Of a DNA stretch of 8,367 bases, positions 1 through 6,281 are shown one piece after another. Source of the DNA: Candidatus Altarchaeales archaeon. Its GTDB lineage: Archaea > Altiarchaeota > Altiarchaeia > IMC4 > QMZM01. The translations under genes and the position numbers were made by a program. The DNA is taken from positions 1-8,367 of the forward strand of contig QMZG01000052.1 in the NCBI GenBank assembly GCA_003663045.1, read 5' to 3'. A model generated the notes under the pieces. That model saw only the letters and a list, made by a program, of their open reading frames with translations. It was not told the DNA's origin and did not search any database. Every line of letters starts with the position of its first letter. Within the stretch, counting starts at the first letter, position 1.

Positions 1-66
1 ATACTTTAAGGTATAGGGTAAATTGAAATTGATACTGAATTTAATTAATTTATCCTGAAGTGTCAT
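1..66 (-). CDS. Start of a downstream tail gene, partial at window edge
   Basis: Reading leftward from an ATG at 66, the frame stays open for 22 codons to the window edge. The peptide begins MTLQDKLIKF and is followed by alternating polar and hydrophobic residues. It lies 87 bases after the stop of the distal-tail-like gene, on the same strand, where a tail module normally carries its next tip or baseplate gene. I see no convincing ribosome binding site before the ATG. The fragment is too short to assign a family, and an open run of 22 codons could occur by chance in AT-rich DNA. Confidence 0.42.
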   Translation of the reverse strand, partial: MTLQDKLIKFSINFNLPYTLKY

Positions 67-153
67 TAACTTATCTTTTCATTATTATGTCATTAGTGCG
101 TTAATCCGAACGGGGAAGTGTAATGTTAATCGGATATTAAAGTGTCATTGCGG
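67..153. repeat. Gap with degenerate TGTCATT repeats
   Basis: This 87-base gap between two tail genes contains no open frame of note. The plus-strand word TGTCATT occurs at 61, 89 and 143, and a variant TGTAATG at 119. The copy at 143 continues as TGTCATTGCGGTTAT and is nearly identical (14 of 15) to TGTCATTACGGTTAT at 632-646, in the gap on the other side of the same gene. On the coding strand each copy reads AATGACA, so some contain ATG codons, but those at 94 and 148 lead to stops within a few codons. An ATCCGA/TCGGAT inverted repeat sits at 104-109 and 130-135. Function unknown. Confidence 0.4.
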
Positions 154-615
154 TTATTGATTATTAGCAATTCTTAAAGCAATTATAACATTGTAAAATG
201 AAGGAGTTGATTCATCTGTTGCTACTTCACTTATTGTCATTTTTGTGATAGCAACATTATAGGATTCTGATCCCCATGTCAGTTTCTTGACTTTGTTTTT
301 CTTTGCTAATGCAATTAAATCGTTTCTTGCCTCAATGACTGAACTTGATTTACCACCTGCATAGTAATTGGATGCAGAACTGTCTGAGGTAATCATTCCA
401 GTTATTGTGAATACTTCTTCAACTACATTCAAGTCTATTGATGTTGTTAGAGGATCGTCTGTGGATGTAGGACTCCTTGGTCTTGGAATGAATGTTATTG
501 ATTTACCCATTGCATATTCTATTTTCTGTGTATGGATTGTGATTGTGGTATCATATCCGGGATGTACTTTCCAATCAGCATCCATGTCTTCATCGCTTAA
601 TGTAATTGTTGTCAT
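154..615 (-). CDS. Distal-tail-like protein following the tape measure
   Basis: This 153-residue soluble protein is encoded directly after the tape measure gene, the usual place of the distal tail protein or another tip-complex component. The sequence looks like a beta-rich tail component: a strand-forming N-terminal half, then around residues 70-75 EVFTITGMIT, a helix near residues 95-107 (ARNDLIALAKK), and then LTWGSESYNVAITK, a strand/turn pattern common in phage tail proteins that bind a rounded hub. It has no signal peptide, membrane segment or obvious catalytic motif. The ATG at 615 has an in-frame stop 18 to 21 bases upstream, so no longer form is possible, and no clear ribosome binding site is visible. 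The role as Dit-like or baseplate protein is inferred from position and general character; a search with a structure model would decide. Confidence 0.68.
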   Translation of the reverse strand: MTTITLSDEDMDADWKVHPGYDTTITIHTQKIEYAMGKSITFIPRPRSPTSTDDPLTTSIDLNVVEEVFTITGMITSDSSASNYYAGGKSSSVIEARNDLIALAKKNKVKKLTWGSESYNVAITKMTISEVATDESTPSFYNVIIALRIANNQ

Positions 616-642
616 TTTGTTATTTCTACATTGTCATTACGG

Positions 643-2964
643 TTATCTCATTAGCCGTCTTTTTAAATCAATACTCCACATCTCGCTTAATGTGTTTCCT
701 AAGTTGCGAACATCTACATCTGATCCGAGTGTAGCGTTTATGTTTATTACTGGAGAGAAGTAAACTACTGGTGATACTCCCGCTGGTAGTACTGTTTCTC
801 CAGCGTGAGCAAGTATTGGCATTGTTCTTGGAACTATTCCTCCTCTCTGATATGGTTTGGGATGTGCTATCCACGGAGCTCCGGGGTATTGTTCTCTTAA
901 TTCTTCTTCTCTTGTTGGTCTTCTTCTTTCGGGTTCTTCAGGCGGAGGACCTGATTCATACGGATATTCTGTAGGTCCTGGTTCTCTGTGAAAGTACTCC
1001 TCTTCCTCTCTTCTTCTCCTCTCTCCTGAAGGTATAGTTATTCTTGGAGTCTCCGCAGTGGTTGGTATTGTTACTGGTCCTATTGCATTTATAGCTCCCT
1101 GTAAATTGCTTCGTATTGCATTAGCCCAGTCTAAATATGTAGCAAAAGGTAGTTCTACATTTCCGAGTTTAAATCGAGGCTGAGGTACACTCTGGATCCC
1201 TTCCGAGAATTTACTTACAACAAACATTCCCCACTTCTTCAAATTCTCTGGAGTTCCTTCTGAAAATGGAATCTCTACATGAGGTAATGTAATTGGGACT
1301 ACACTGATATTTCTTATTCCATTATTAATAGAATTAACAATACCTTCACCTAAATCCTGTGCTGTAGGTATTAAGTTACTCATATATTCAATGGCAGATG
1401 ATAATTTATATAATAAATAATTTTTAAAGTCTTCGTCTATTCTACCTCCTATGAAGTCTCTTATTCTTTCGTATAATGAACCGATGGTTGGTTTTAATTT
1501 ATTAGTCCACCACGGTCCCAGTAGTTTCTCACAAATAGCATCGATTAATGCAGCAATTACTGCAATTATACCATGTTGTTTCGCTTCTTTAATCTCATTC
1601 CATTTTTCTCTTCCGAATATCGTTTCGCCAATTGCATTTAATACTTTTTTAGAGAATTCGATTACTTTGTTCTTGATAATGTCCATAAAAGTGGCAATAA
1701 CTCCAAGTACTCCGCTCTCCCTGGACATTCTTAATCTGTTCCACTCTTCTCTACCAAAGATTATTTCTCCGATTACATTTGCCGTTTCTTTACATTTCTG
1801 TATGAATAGATTTTTAACTTCTGCAAAGAATGTTACAATTACTCCGACTGGACCAGATTTCTTTGCTTCTTTAATCTTTTTCCATCTCTTTTCGCCAAAG
1901 AGATTTTCACCTATAATGTTTACGATCTTCTTTACTGCTTTTTCTATCTGTTTAACTGCAAAGTCGAGAATATCCAGAAAAATCTTTATTGGATTGATCG
2001 GAGCTACACCGAATTCTTCTAAAGCATCTGTACCAGCAGATACACTCGGTATCAATTCTCCTCTAAATCCACTCGCAATCCATCTAATAATTCCTCCGAC
2101 TACATCGATGATAGCATTCCAGACATTAACTGCAGTCTCTTTAAATATTTCAAATATATTGATGTTCCCTTCTGCCGCATCAGAAGTTTTTTTGATTCCG
2201 AGCGTTAAGGCTAAGAATGCACTCACTCCTGCTATAATAATTCCCCAACTACCGAGTAATTCTTCTATGTTACTGCCGAGTTCACCAACGCTGAATCCAG
2301 CAATAGAAATATTGTCAATGAAGTCTAATGGAATAGCCTCTTGGAAGAATCTGCTTAAACCCTGCAATCCTAAACCGAGCATACCGATTGTCATAAATAG
2401 AGTTCCAATTACAGCAGTCGCAATCATTGCCGAGCCTATCCACTTTCTCGTGTTCTCGTCTAAATTCATAAACCAGCTCATAATGTCGTAGATTATGTCT
2501 AATAAAGGAATTAGAACTGGTAATAACATAAGATTTATTGTTGCAGATAAAAAGTCTAATACTCCGGTAGTTTTTAATACTTGATCGATGTAGCCTCCAA
2601 ACATTCTTTGTAATGACATACCGAAGAACATTACAGAGAGTAGATGCATCTTAAATCCTTCGTGTGCACGAGTAGTTTCCTGAATTGTTCTCGTTAATTT
2701 ACCAGCCGCAAGTCTGTTGTGTTCGAGTGTTTCCTGTGCTTTACGAGCCGCATATTCGTATCTCTCAGTTACGGCAATCTGCTTTCTACCCTGATCGATC
2801 ATCCTCTTTGTTATGTAAACTGTTTTGTCTGCTAAAGGAGCAAATTCCTTTGCCTGTCTCTGCATATCTTTTTGAGTCTTATTAAATTGCCTTCTAACGT
2901 TCTCTAATGGTTTAGAAACTTTGTCTATTGCTTCTAAAATAATTCTTACCGTTTTTTCATACAT
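643..2964 (-). CDS. Tape measure protein
   Basis: At 773 residues it is by far the longest gene here and follows two chaperone genes, as tape measures do. It sets tail length inside the tube and is thought to be ejected with the DNA. Residues 1-110 are charged and helical (coiled-coil-like). Hydrophobic segments lie at about 140-163, 176-203 and 239-256 and could insert into the host membrane. Residues 334-474 hold three tandem 47-residue repeats built around IGE-x-x-FG-x-x-x-W. Residues about 645-700 form a charged, proline-rich, probably disordered stretch. Residues 707-727 contain RGGIVPRTMPILAHAGETVLP, close to the GG-I-V...AGE-x-V-P motif found near the C-terminus of many tape measures. 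The ATG overlaps the end of the preceding gene by 8 bases (ATGTATGA), suggesting translational coupling. Expected tail length is about 115 nm, from the rule of about 1.5 angstrom per residue. Confidence 0.93.
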   Translation of the reverse strand: MYEKTVRIILEAIDKVSKPLENVRRQFNKTQKDMQRQAKEFAPLADKTVYITKRMIDQGRKQIAVTERYEYAARKAQETLEHNRLAAGKLTRTIQETTRAHEGFKMHLLSVMFFGMSLQRMFGGYIDQVLKTTGVLDFLSATINLMLLPVLIPLLDIIYDIMSWFMNLDENTRKWIGSAMIATAVIGTLFMTIGMLGLGLQGLSRFFQEAIPLDFIDNISIAGFSVGELGSNIEELLGSWGIIIAGVSAFLALTLGIKKTSDAAEGNINIFEIFKETAVNVWNAIIDVVGGIIRWIASGFRGELIPSVSAGTDALEEFGVAPINPIKIFLDILDFAVKQIEKAVKKIVNIIGENLFGEKRWKKIKEAKKSGPVGVIVTFFAEVKNLFIQKCKETANVIGEIIFGREEWNRLRMSRESGVLGVIATFMDIIKNKVIEFSKKVLNAIGETIFGREKWNEIKEAKQHGIIAVIAALIDAICEKLLGPWWTNKLKPTIGSLYERIRDFIGGRIDEDFKNYLLYKLSSAIEYMSNLIPTAQDLGEGIVNSINNGIRNISVVPITLPHVEIPFSEGTPENLKKWGMFVVSKFSEGIQSVPQPRFKLGNVELPFATYLDWANAIRSNLQGAINAIGPVTIPTTAETPRITIPSGERRRREEEEYFHREPGPTEYPYESGPPPEEPERRRPTREEELREQYPGAPWIAHPKPYQRGGIVPRTMPILAHAGETVLPAGVSPVVYFSPVININATLGSDVDVRNLGNTLSEMWSIDLKRRLMR
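1543..1965 (-). repeat. Three 47-residue tandem repeats in the tape measure
   Basis: Three in-frame units of exactly 141 bases encode residues 334-380 (1965-1825), 381-427 (1824-1684) and 428-474 (1683-1543) of the tape measure. Shared core: N-x-IGE-x-x-FG-x-x-x-W, then a basic stretch (IKEAK in units 1 and 3), then G-x-x-x-VI-x-x-hydrophobic. The IGE triplets start at residues 351, 398 and 445. A decayed start of a fourth unit may follow at residue 475. The repeats have diverged at DNA level, so the duplication is old or under protein-level selection. Confidence 0.85.
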
Positions 2965-3178
2965 TTTTCAGTCTTCTTTTTCTATTTAATTTTTCTATCT
3001 CTTTATATTCTTTTTTTATTTCGTTTAATAAATTAAAGACTGTTGGGATTGGTATTTTCTTGAACTCCTCGAATGGAATCCATCCGTACTGTCTCATTAA
3101 ACTGTGATGTATTTCGGCTACAATGTTCTCGCTTATTTCTACTCTTCTTCTCTGTCCTATAAATTCTCTTAAATCCAT
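2957..3178 (-). CDS. Tail assembly chaperone, lambda T-like part
   Basis: This 73-residue protein lies between a G-like chaperone and the tape measure, where the T (or GT) part of the tail assembly chaperone is encoded. The sequence supports this: residues 20-55 read as a helix ending in MRQYGW, then an E-E-F...IP..TVFNLL helix, a pattern seen in the downstream frame of many GT pairs, followed by a basic C-terminus. In lambda, T is made only as a G-T fusion by -1 frameshifting and recruits tail tube protein to the tape measure. Here the ATG follows the G-like gene after the tandem stops TGA TAA, in the same reading frame, so translation probably restarts at this ATG. The 3' end overlaps the tape measure start by 8 bases. 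Confidence 0.78.
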   Translation of the reverse strand: MDLREFIGQRRRVEISENIVAEIHHSLMRQYGWIPFEEFKKIPIPTVFNLLNEIKKEYKEIEKLNRKRRLKNV

Positions 3179-3181
3179 TTA

Positions 3182-3604
3182 TCATGTCTTTCTTCTTCTG
3201 CTTTTTTCTTTTAATTCTCTCAGTTTCTTTTTAATTCTCGTGTCGTCTGTTGCAGAGACTGGTAGGTTAACTTCCATTAATTTTGCGGTTAAGTCGAAGT
3301 AGTTTGCAGTAATAAATTTCTTCAGGAGTTCTTCGTCAACATCTGGATAACTTCTCTTTAAAGTTTCCAATAAAAGAAAACTGATTGTCTTGATTGCATC
3401 TTTATCTAACAGTCTGGATAGGTTTTTCATTTCGGCTCCAGCCTCAGTAACCTCGAATAAATCACCGAATACACTCCAAAACTCTGGAAATAACTCCCAG
3501 GGTAAAGGTTTTATTTCTAAAATATCTGTTGTTCCATCCTCGTTTTTTAATTCGAGTTTACTTGGTCTTCCAAGATGTCTTTTCATTAACTCTTCTGCTC
3601 TCAT
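3182..3604 (-). CDS. Tail assembly chaperone, lambda G-like
   Basis: This 140-residue protein resembles the G chaperones that coat the tape measure during tail assembly. Visible features: a small beta N-terminus (residues 16-33), IKPLPWELFPEFW at 31-43, a helical core, the motif SYPDVDEELLKKF at 85-97 followed by a helix, then VNLPV at 112-116, and a basic charged tail ending in SRRRKT. This order (I-x-P-L-P, then S-Y-P-D-x-x-E-E-x-L, then N-x-P) is typical of the family in siphoviruses. The ATG at 3604 has a strong ribosome binding site, GAGGTGA at 3615-3609, and overlaps the previous stop as ATGA. It ends with TGA followed directly by in-frame TAA and the ATG of the T-like gene. Confidence 0.85.
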   Translation of the reverse strand: MRAEELMKRHLGRPSKLELKNEDGTTDILEIKPLPWELFPEFWSVFGDLFEVTEAGAEMKNLSRLLDKDAIKTISFLLLETLKRSYPDVDEELLKKFITANYFDLTAKLMEVNLPVSATDDTRIKKKLRELKEKSRRRKT

Positions 3605-3924
3605 TCTATCACCTCTTCATTCTTTTTATTAATATTAATTTTGTTTACTGTTCTTCCACCGAGTGTTTTGATTGGTTTTTCTGTTTTATTTGTTTTTGTT
3701 TTTAATTGCTCCTCTAAAACACTTAGTCTTGTATTTAACGAACCTAAATCAATTAAACCATATTTCATTACCTGATATTCCCAGTAATTGTCCCACAGTA
3801 TTTTAAATGCTATACTTAAGTTGTTGTCAAATTCTTTAGCAAACTCTTTAAAAGACTTTGCTAAATCTGAGTTTAGTTCCAATTCTATTTTAGACTTTCT
3901 GGATGATAATCTTATCTTTTTCAA
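3601..3924 (-). CDS. Small ribbon-helix-helix-like protein, second copy
   Basis: This protein of about 107 residues has a short strand near residues 11-17 and two helices (about 20-33 and 36-48) ending in KILWDNYWEY, then a probable coiled coil (about 60-74, LNTRLSVLEEQLK) and a lysine- and asparagine-rich tail. The strand-helix-helix core resembles ribbon-helix-helix DNA-binding proteins (Arc/MetJ/CopG type), which act as dimers. The core aligns with the gene just upstream at about 31% identity over 35 residues, including an identical LWDN-x-x-EY block, so the two are probably paralogues. The only start that keeps the core is a TTG at 3924, with an in-frame stop four codons before it and no good ribosome binding site, so translation may be coupled to the overlapping upstream gene. 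It overlaps the next gene as ATGA. Function is inferred from fold pattern only. Confidence 0.62.
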   Translation of the reverse strand: MKKIRLSSRKSKIELELNSDLAKSFKEFAKEFDNNLSIAFKILWDNYWEYQVMKYGLIDLGSLNTRLSVLEEQLKTKTNKTEKPIKTLGGRTVNKININKKNEEVIE

Positions 3925-4171
3925 TTTTAATTTTTAGGCTGGAGTTTAATAAGAGTTTTTTTATTTTATCGTATTCGTGTGAATTATCCCACAGTCTGTG
4001 AAGTAATACACCGTAATCTTCGGAATACTTTTCTTTTGCTTCTTTAATGAATTCTTCTTTTAATTTTTCTGGAACTCTCGCTATTGTCAATCTTGTTTTA
4101 ATCTTCTCTAATTGTTGCATTAATTGTCTTCTTGCTTTTGGATCTCCTATATCGTATCTATTCTTTGTCAT
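3890..4171 (-). CDS. Small ribbon-helix-helix-like protein, first copy
   Basis: This protein of about 93 residues has a basic N-terminus, a strand TRLTIARVP, a helix EKLKEEFIKEAKEKY and a second helix through VLLHRLWDNSHEYDKI, then a beta-like lysine-rich C-terminus. Strand-helix-helix with a proline after the strand matches the ribbon-helix-helix pattern of small dimeric DNA-binding regulators. It shares the LWDN-x-x-EY block and overall layout with the next gene. I chose the ATG at 4171 because AGGTG (4182-4178) lies 6 bases upstream; a GTG at 4180 would add three residues (MSG) but overlaps that binding site. It overlaps the end of the glycosyltransferase-methyltransferase gene and the start of the second copy by 35 bases. 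It may regulate late genes or the sugar-transfer genes. A non-DNA-binding tail assembly role cannot be excluded. Confidence 0.66.
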   Translation of the reverse strand: MTKNRYDIGDPKARRQLMQQLEKIKTRLTIARVPEKLKEEFIKEAKEKYSEDYGVLLHRLWDNSHEYDKIKKLLLNSSLKIKIEKDKIIIQKV

Positions 4172-5294
4172 TCCAGACACCTAATAAATAATTTCCTTTT
4201 TCTATTACTTCTCCTTTTAATATTTTATTTAATGATTCTTTCGTGTATGTTCTTAAGTGTTCTGGTTCTACCTCTGGAGGCAGAAAGTTATTTGGAACTG
4301 TTACAATTACTTTCTTAGCAATTCTCTTCATTTCCTCAATCATTTTCTCATCATCATCTAAATGTTCTAATAACTCTGTTGCTATGGCAATATCGAATGA
4401 CTTATTTTTAAATTTTGTCTCTGGTAATACGCATTTAATTTTGTGAATATCATCTCTTAACATATTTAAGGCTATGTAAGAGAAGTCAACTCCAGTCGCA
4501 TCCACATTCTTTACCTCGCTTTTAATCTTATTTAGAAGTGTTCCCGTTCCACATCCCAAATCAACAATTTTAGAATTCTCTGGAATTAACTTAACAATGT
4601 CGTCAAATAAATCGTAATGTTTTCTGTATCTTAATCTATCGTAATCCCACTTTCTGTTCCAGTAATCTGGAGTATTTATGTTGTTGTATCTTTTCTGTAT
4701 AGTTTCTAAGGTTTGATCGTAATCTATATTATTGCTCTTTCTATTTGGAGAAGAGTCTTGGTCATTAACTGCAAATGCTAAAGGATAATACTTAAAGTCA
4801 AGTCCTTTTCTCTGTAATCTTAACCACAGTTCGTAATCTTCCATATAATTTAATTCTTCATCGAATTTGTTGTCTCTGAGAATGTCTGTTCGTATTCTTA
4901 CCGTTAAGTAACCGATGTAATTACCTTCTCTTAATATCTTTGGTCTACCTATAAATCTCGTTATCTCTCCTCCTCTGAGAATGTAAAAATCTGAATATAT
5001 GAAATTAGCATTGGAGTGATAAACATCCGGTATTTTTAAGTAAAAGTCATCGTCATTTAAGAACATAGTGTATTCGCAGGTTAATTTATTTAGCCCAGCA
5101 TTGTATCTTTCCGCAGTTCTTCCAGTATTCTTAACGAATATAATGTTTTCGTGTAGTTCTTGGAGAAGTTTAATTTTGTTAGAACCGATTATAATAATTT
5201 CTCCGAAGTCGTTTAGAACAGCAGAGATAATACTTCTCTTTGCGAGTTCAATTCTCTCGTCTAAAACAGGTATTAATACTCCCGTATTTTTCAT
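4158..5294 (-). CDS. Glycosyltransferase (GT2-like) fused to SAM methyltransferase
   Basis: This 378-residue protein has two domains. Residues 1 to about 205 are a GT-A fold glycosyltransferase of family 2 type: GVLIPVLDER at the start, the metal and nucleotide-sugar motif FLNDDDF (78-84), and YMEDYELWLRLQRKG (150-164) with the catalytic-type ED pair at 152-153. Residues about 225-378 are a class I SAM-dependent methyltransferase: motif I VDLGCGTG (244-251), the acidic residue D270 in GVDFS for the SAM ribose, and FDIAIATELLEHL (300-312) as the next core motif. The likely role is to add a sugar and methylate it or the glycan. There is no signal peptide or membrane segment, so it acts in the cytoplasm. 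The ATG at 5294 has no ribosome binding site and follows a 69-base AT-rich gap, so it may be translated from a leaderless transcript. It ends in TAG, the only TAG stop in this set. Substrate unknown. Confidence 0.87.
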   Translation of the reverse strand: MKNTGVLIPVLDERIELAKRSIISAVLNDFGEIIIIGSNKIKLLQELHENIIFVKNTGRTAERYNAGLNKLTCEYTMFLNDDDFYLKIPDVYHSNANFIYSDFYILRGGEITRFIGRPKILREGNYIGYLTVRIRTDILRDNKFDEELNYMEDYELWLRLQRKGLDFKYYPLAFAVNDQDSSPNRKSNNIDYDQTLETIQKRYNNINTPDYWNRKWDYDRLRYRKHYDLFDDIVKLIPENSKIVDLGCGTGTLLNKIKSEVKNVDATGVDFSYIALNMLRDDIHKIKCVLPETKFKNKSFDIAIATELLEHLDDDEKMIEEMKRIAKKVIVTVPNNFLPPEVEPEHLRTYTKESLNKILKGEVIEKGNYLLGVWNDKE

Positions 5295-5346
5295 TTTTTT
5301 GTTTTTTATATTTATTTATTTAATATTATAATGGCTGGGCAGAGAA
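5295..5346 (-). promoter_or_regulatory. Possible internal promoter before the glycosyltransferase-methyltransferase gene
   Basis: The gap is very AT-rich on its left side. On the coding strand it holds TATTAAATA (about 5327-5319) roughly 29 bases before the ATG at 5294, and TATAAAAA nearer to it. An archaeal TATA box at that distance would give a leaderless mRNA, consistent with the missing ribosome binding site. AT-rich DNA yields such matches easily, so this is weak. Confidence 0.3.
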
Positions 5347-5379
5347 GAGTATAAGAGTCTAAATCAGGCTCTTATACTC
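5347..5379 (-). terminator. Strong hairpin over the end of the first glycosyltransferase gene
   Basis: GAGTATAAGAG (5347-5357) pairs perfectly with CTCTTATACTC (5369-5379), an 11-base-pair stem with an 11-base loop that contains the TGA stop of the glycosyltransferase gene. Two more pairs can form inside the loop. No T-run follows on the coding strand, so it is not a classical intrinsic terminator. It may be an attenuator, a processing or stabilising 3' element, or a protein-binding site dividing the operon. Confidence 0.5.
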
Positions 5380-6281
5380 GACTTTATCAATTCCTTTAAT
5401 TCTGATGGATTCATTTCGAATATTTCGTCTGGTAGATTGCCGAATATTGTGTAGATTTTTTGATTCTGAGATTTTATCCATGTCGGAATCATTTCCCAGC
5501 CGACTGGTCTGTGAATTGGGATTGTTCTCATATCAACCCAGAATTCAAATCCTTTCTGATTTACATTTTCATACCAGATGATGTCTTCTCCAATTGCGAA
5601 GTTTCTTGGAACTTCCCACTTAACTTTCTTTATTACCTTTCTTTTTGACATCAGACAGCCATTGCATACGGCGTATACTCTCTGGAGATAGGAATTGTCG
5701 TCTTTCGTCATTGCTATTAATTCGTACCAGGAATACAAATCCAATGTCCAGATAGATTTCGTTAAAGGTTCTCCGTTGTCTCTGAGTTTGGTTGAGCCGT
5801 TTATGTCTCTTATTATTATGTTTTTCTTAACTCCTCCTCCCTGCTTTAATACGCAGGGTTCGAAATTTGTTATTGGCGTTGGAAATCCCACATTGTCTTT
5901 ATTGTCTTCAACCAAGTATTCGATTGAATTGGGAGGAATTGTTGTATCAGCATCTAAACTGAAGTATAAGTCGTAGTTCCCGTCAAGGAATTTTTCCCTC
6001 AGAATGTTTTTGCAGTCTGCAATCATTTCGAAGCACAGTTTCTCTTTCGGTTTCCACTCGTATCTGATTAAGTTGTCGATGAAATCGTATTTACTGCAGA
6101 GTTTTTTCAGTTTCTGGAAGTATTTTCTGTCGTGTGGAGTATTCTCAATAATATTTAAAGAAAGAGATGGGTAAGTAAAGTTCTTACACATCTCTAAATA
6201 CTCTTCCATAAACTTTTCGTGTCTCTTCGACACCAATAATCCTATAAATATGCTTTTCAATCTCTTACCATTTAGTTCCAC
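5364..6281 (-). CDS. Glycosyltransferase, GT2-like
   Basis: This 305-residue protein has GT-A fold glycosyltransferase features. It starts with a hydrophobic strand (IFIGLLVSKR, 11-20), contains LYFSLDADTTIPP (105-117) with the DxD motif D110-x-D112 for metal and nucleotide-sugar, then VCNGCLMSKRKVIKKV (205-220), and the acceptor-side motif AIGEDIIWYENVNQKG (229-244) with E232-D233, followed by IPIHRP (254-259). No membrane segment or signal peptide is present, so it probably glycosylates a protein or lipid-linked sugar in the cytoplasm. The first codon is GTG at 6281, overlapping the tail tube gene by 17 bases; a TTG at 6260 is another possible start. No clear ribosome binding site is seen, suggesting coupling to the tube gene. 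Its placement directly behind the tube gene suggests a virion protein as substrate, but that is inference. Confidence 0.83.
   Translation of the reverse strand: MELNGKRLKSIFIGLLVSKRHEKFMEEYLEMCKNFTYPSLSLNIIENTPHDRKYFQKLKKLCSKYDFIDNLIRYEWKPKEKLCFEMIADCKNILREKFLDGNYDLYFSLDADTTIPPNSIEYLVEDNKDNVGFPTPITNFEPCVLKQGGGVKKNIIIRDINGSTKLRDNGEPLTKSIWTLDLYSWYELIAMTKDDNSYLQRVYAVCNGCLMSKRKVIKKVKWEVPRNFAIGEDIIWYENVNQKGFEFWVDMRTIPIHRPVGWEMIPTWIKSQNQKIYTIFGNLPDEIFEMNPSELKELIKSSIRA

Noticed and set aside
368..763. Plus-strand open frame of 131 codons spanning the end of the tape measure and the distal-tail-like gene
   Set aside because: It crosses two supported minus-strand genes, encodes an unlikely mix of hydrophobic runs, and has no ribosome binding site.
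1451..2491. A 346-codon open frame on the plus strand
   Set aside because: It lies wholly antisense to the well-supported tape measure gene, has no ribosome binding site, and its hydrophobic composition follows from complementing AT-rich helical codons.
3201..3208. Six A residues followed by G on the coding strand near the end of the G-like gene, a possible slippery site for a G-T frameshift
   Set aside because: The phase is wrong (codons GAA AAA AGC, not A AAA AAG), and the T-like frame is the same frame as G, so a shift would not reach it.
4158..4160. TAG ending the fusion enzyme as a possible pyrrolysine or readthrough codon
   Set aside because: The methyltransferase domain is complete before it, and the following frame is short and overlaps the start of the next gene without protein-like character.
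5068..5331. Plus-strand open frame of 87 codons with a hydrophobic end, resembling a small membrane protein
   Set aside because: It is antisense to the conserved N-terminal glycosyltransferase domain, and the hydrophobic tail comes from reading an AT-rich gap.
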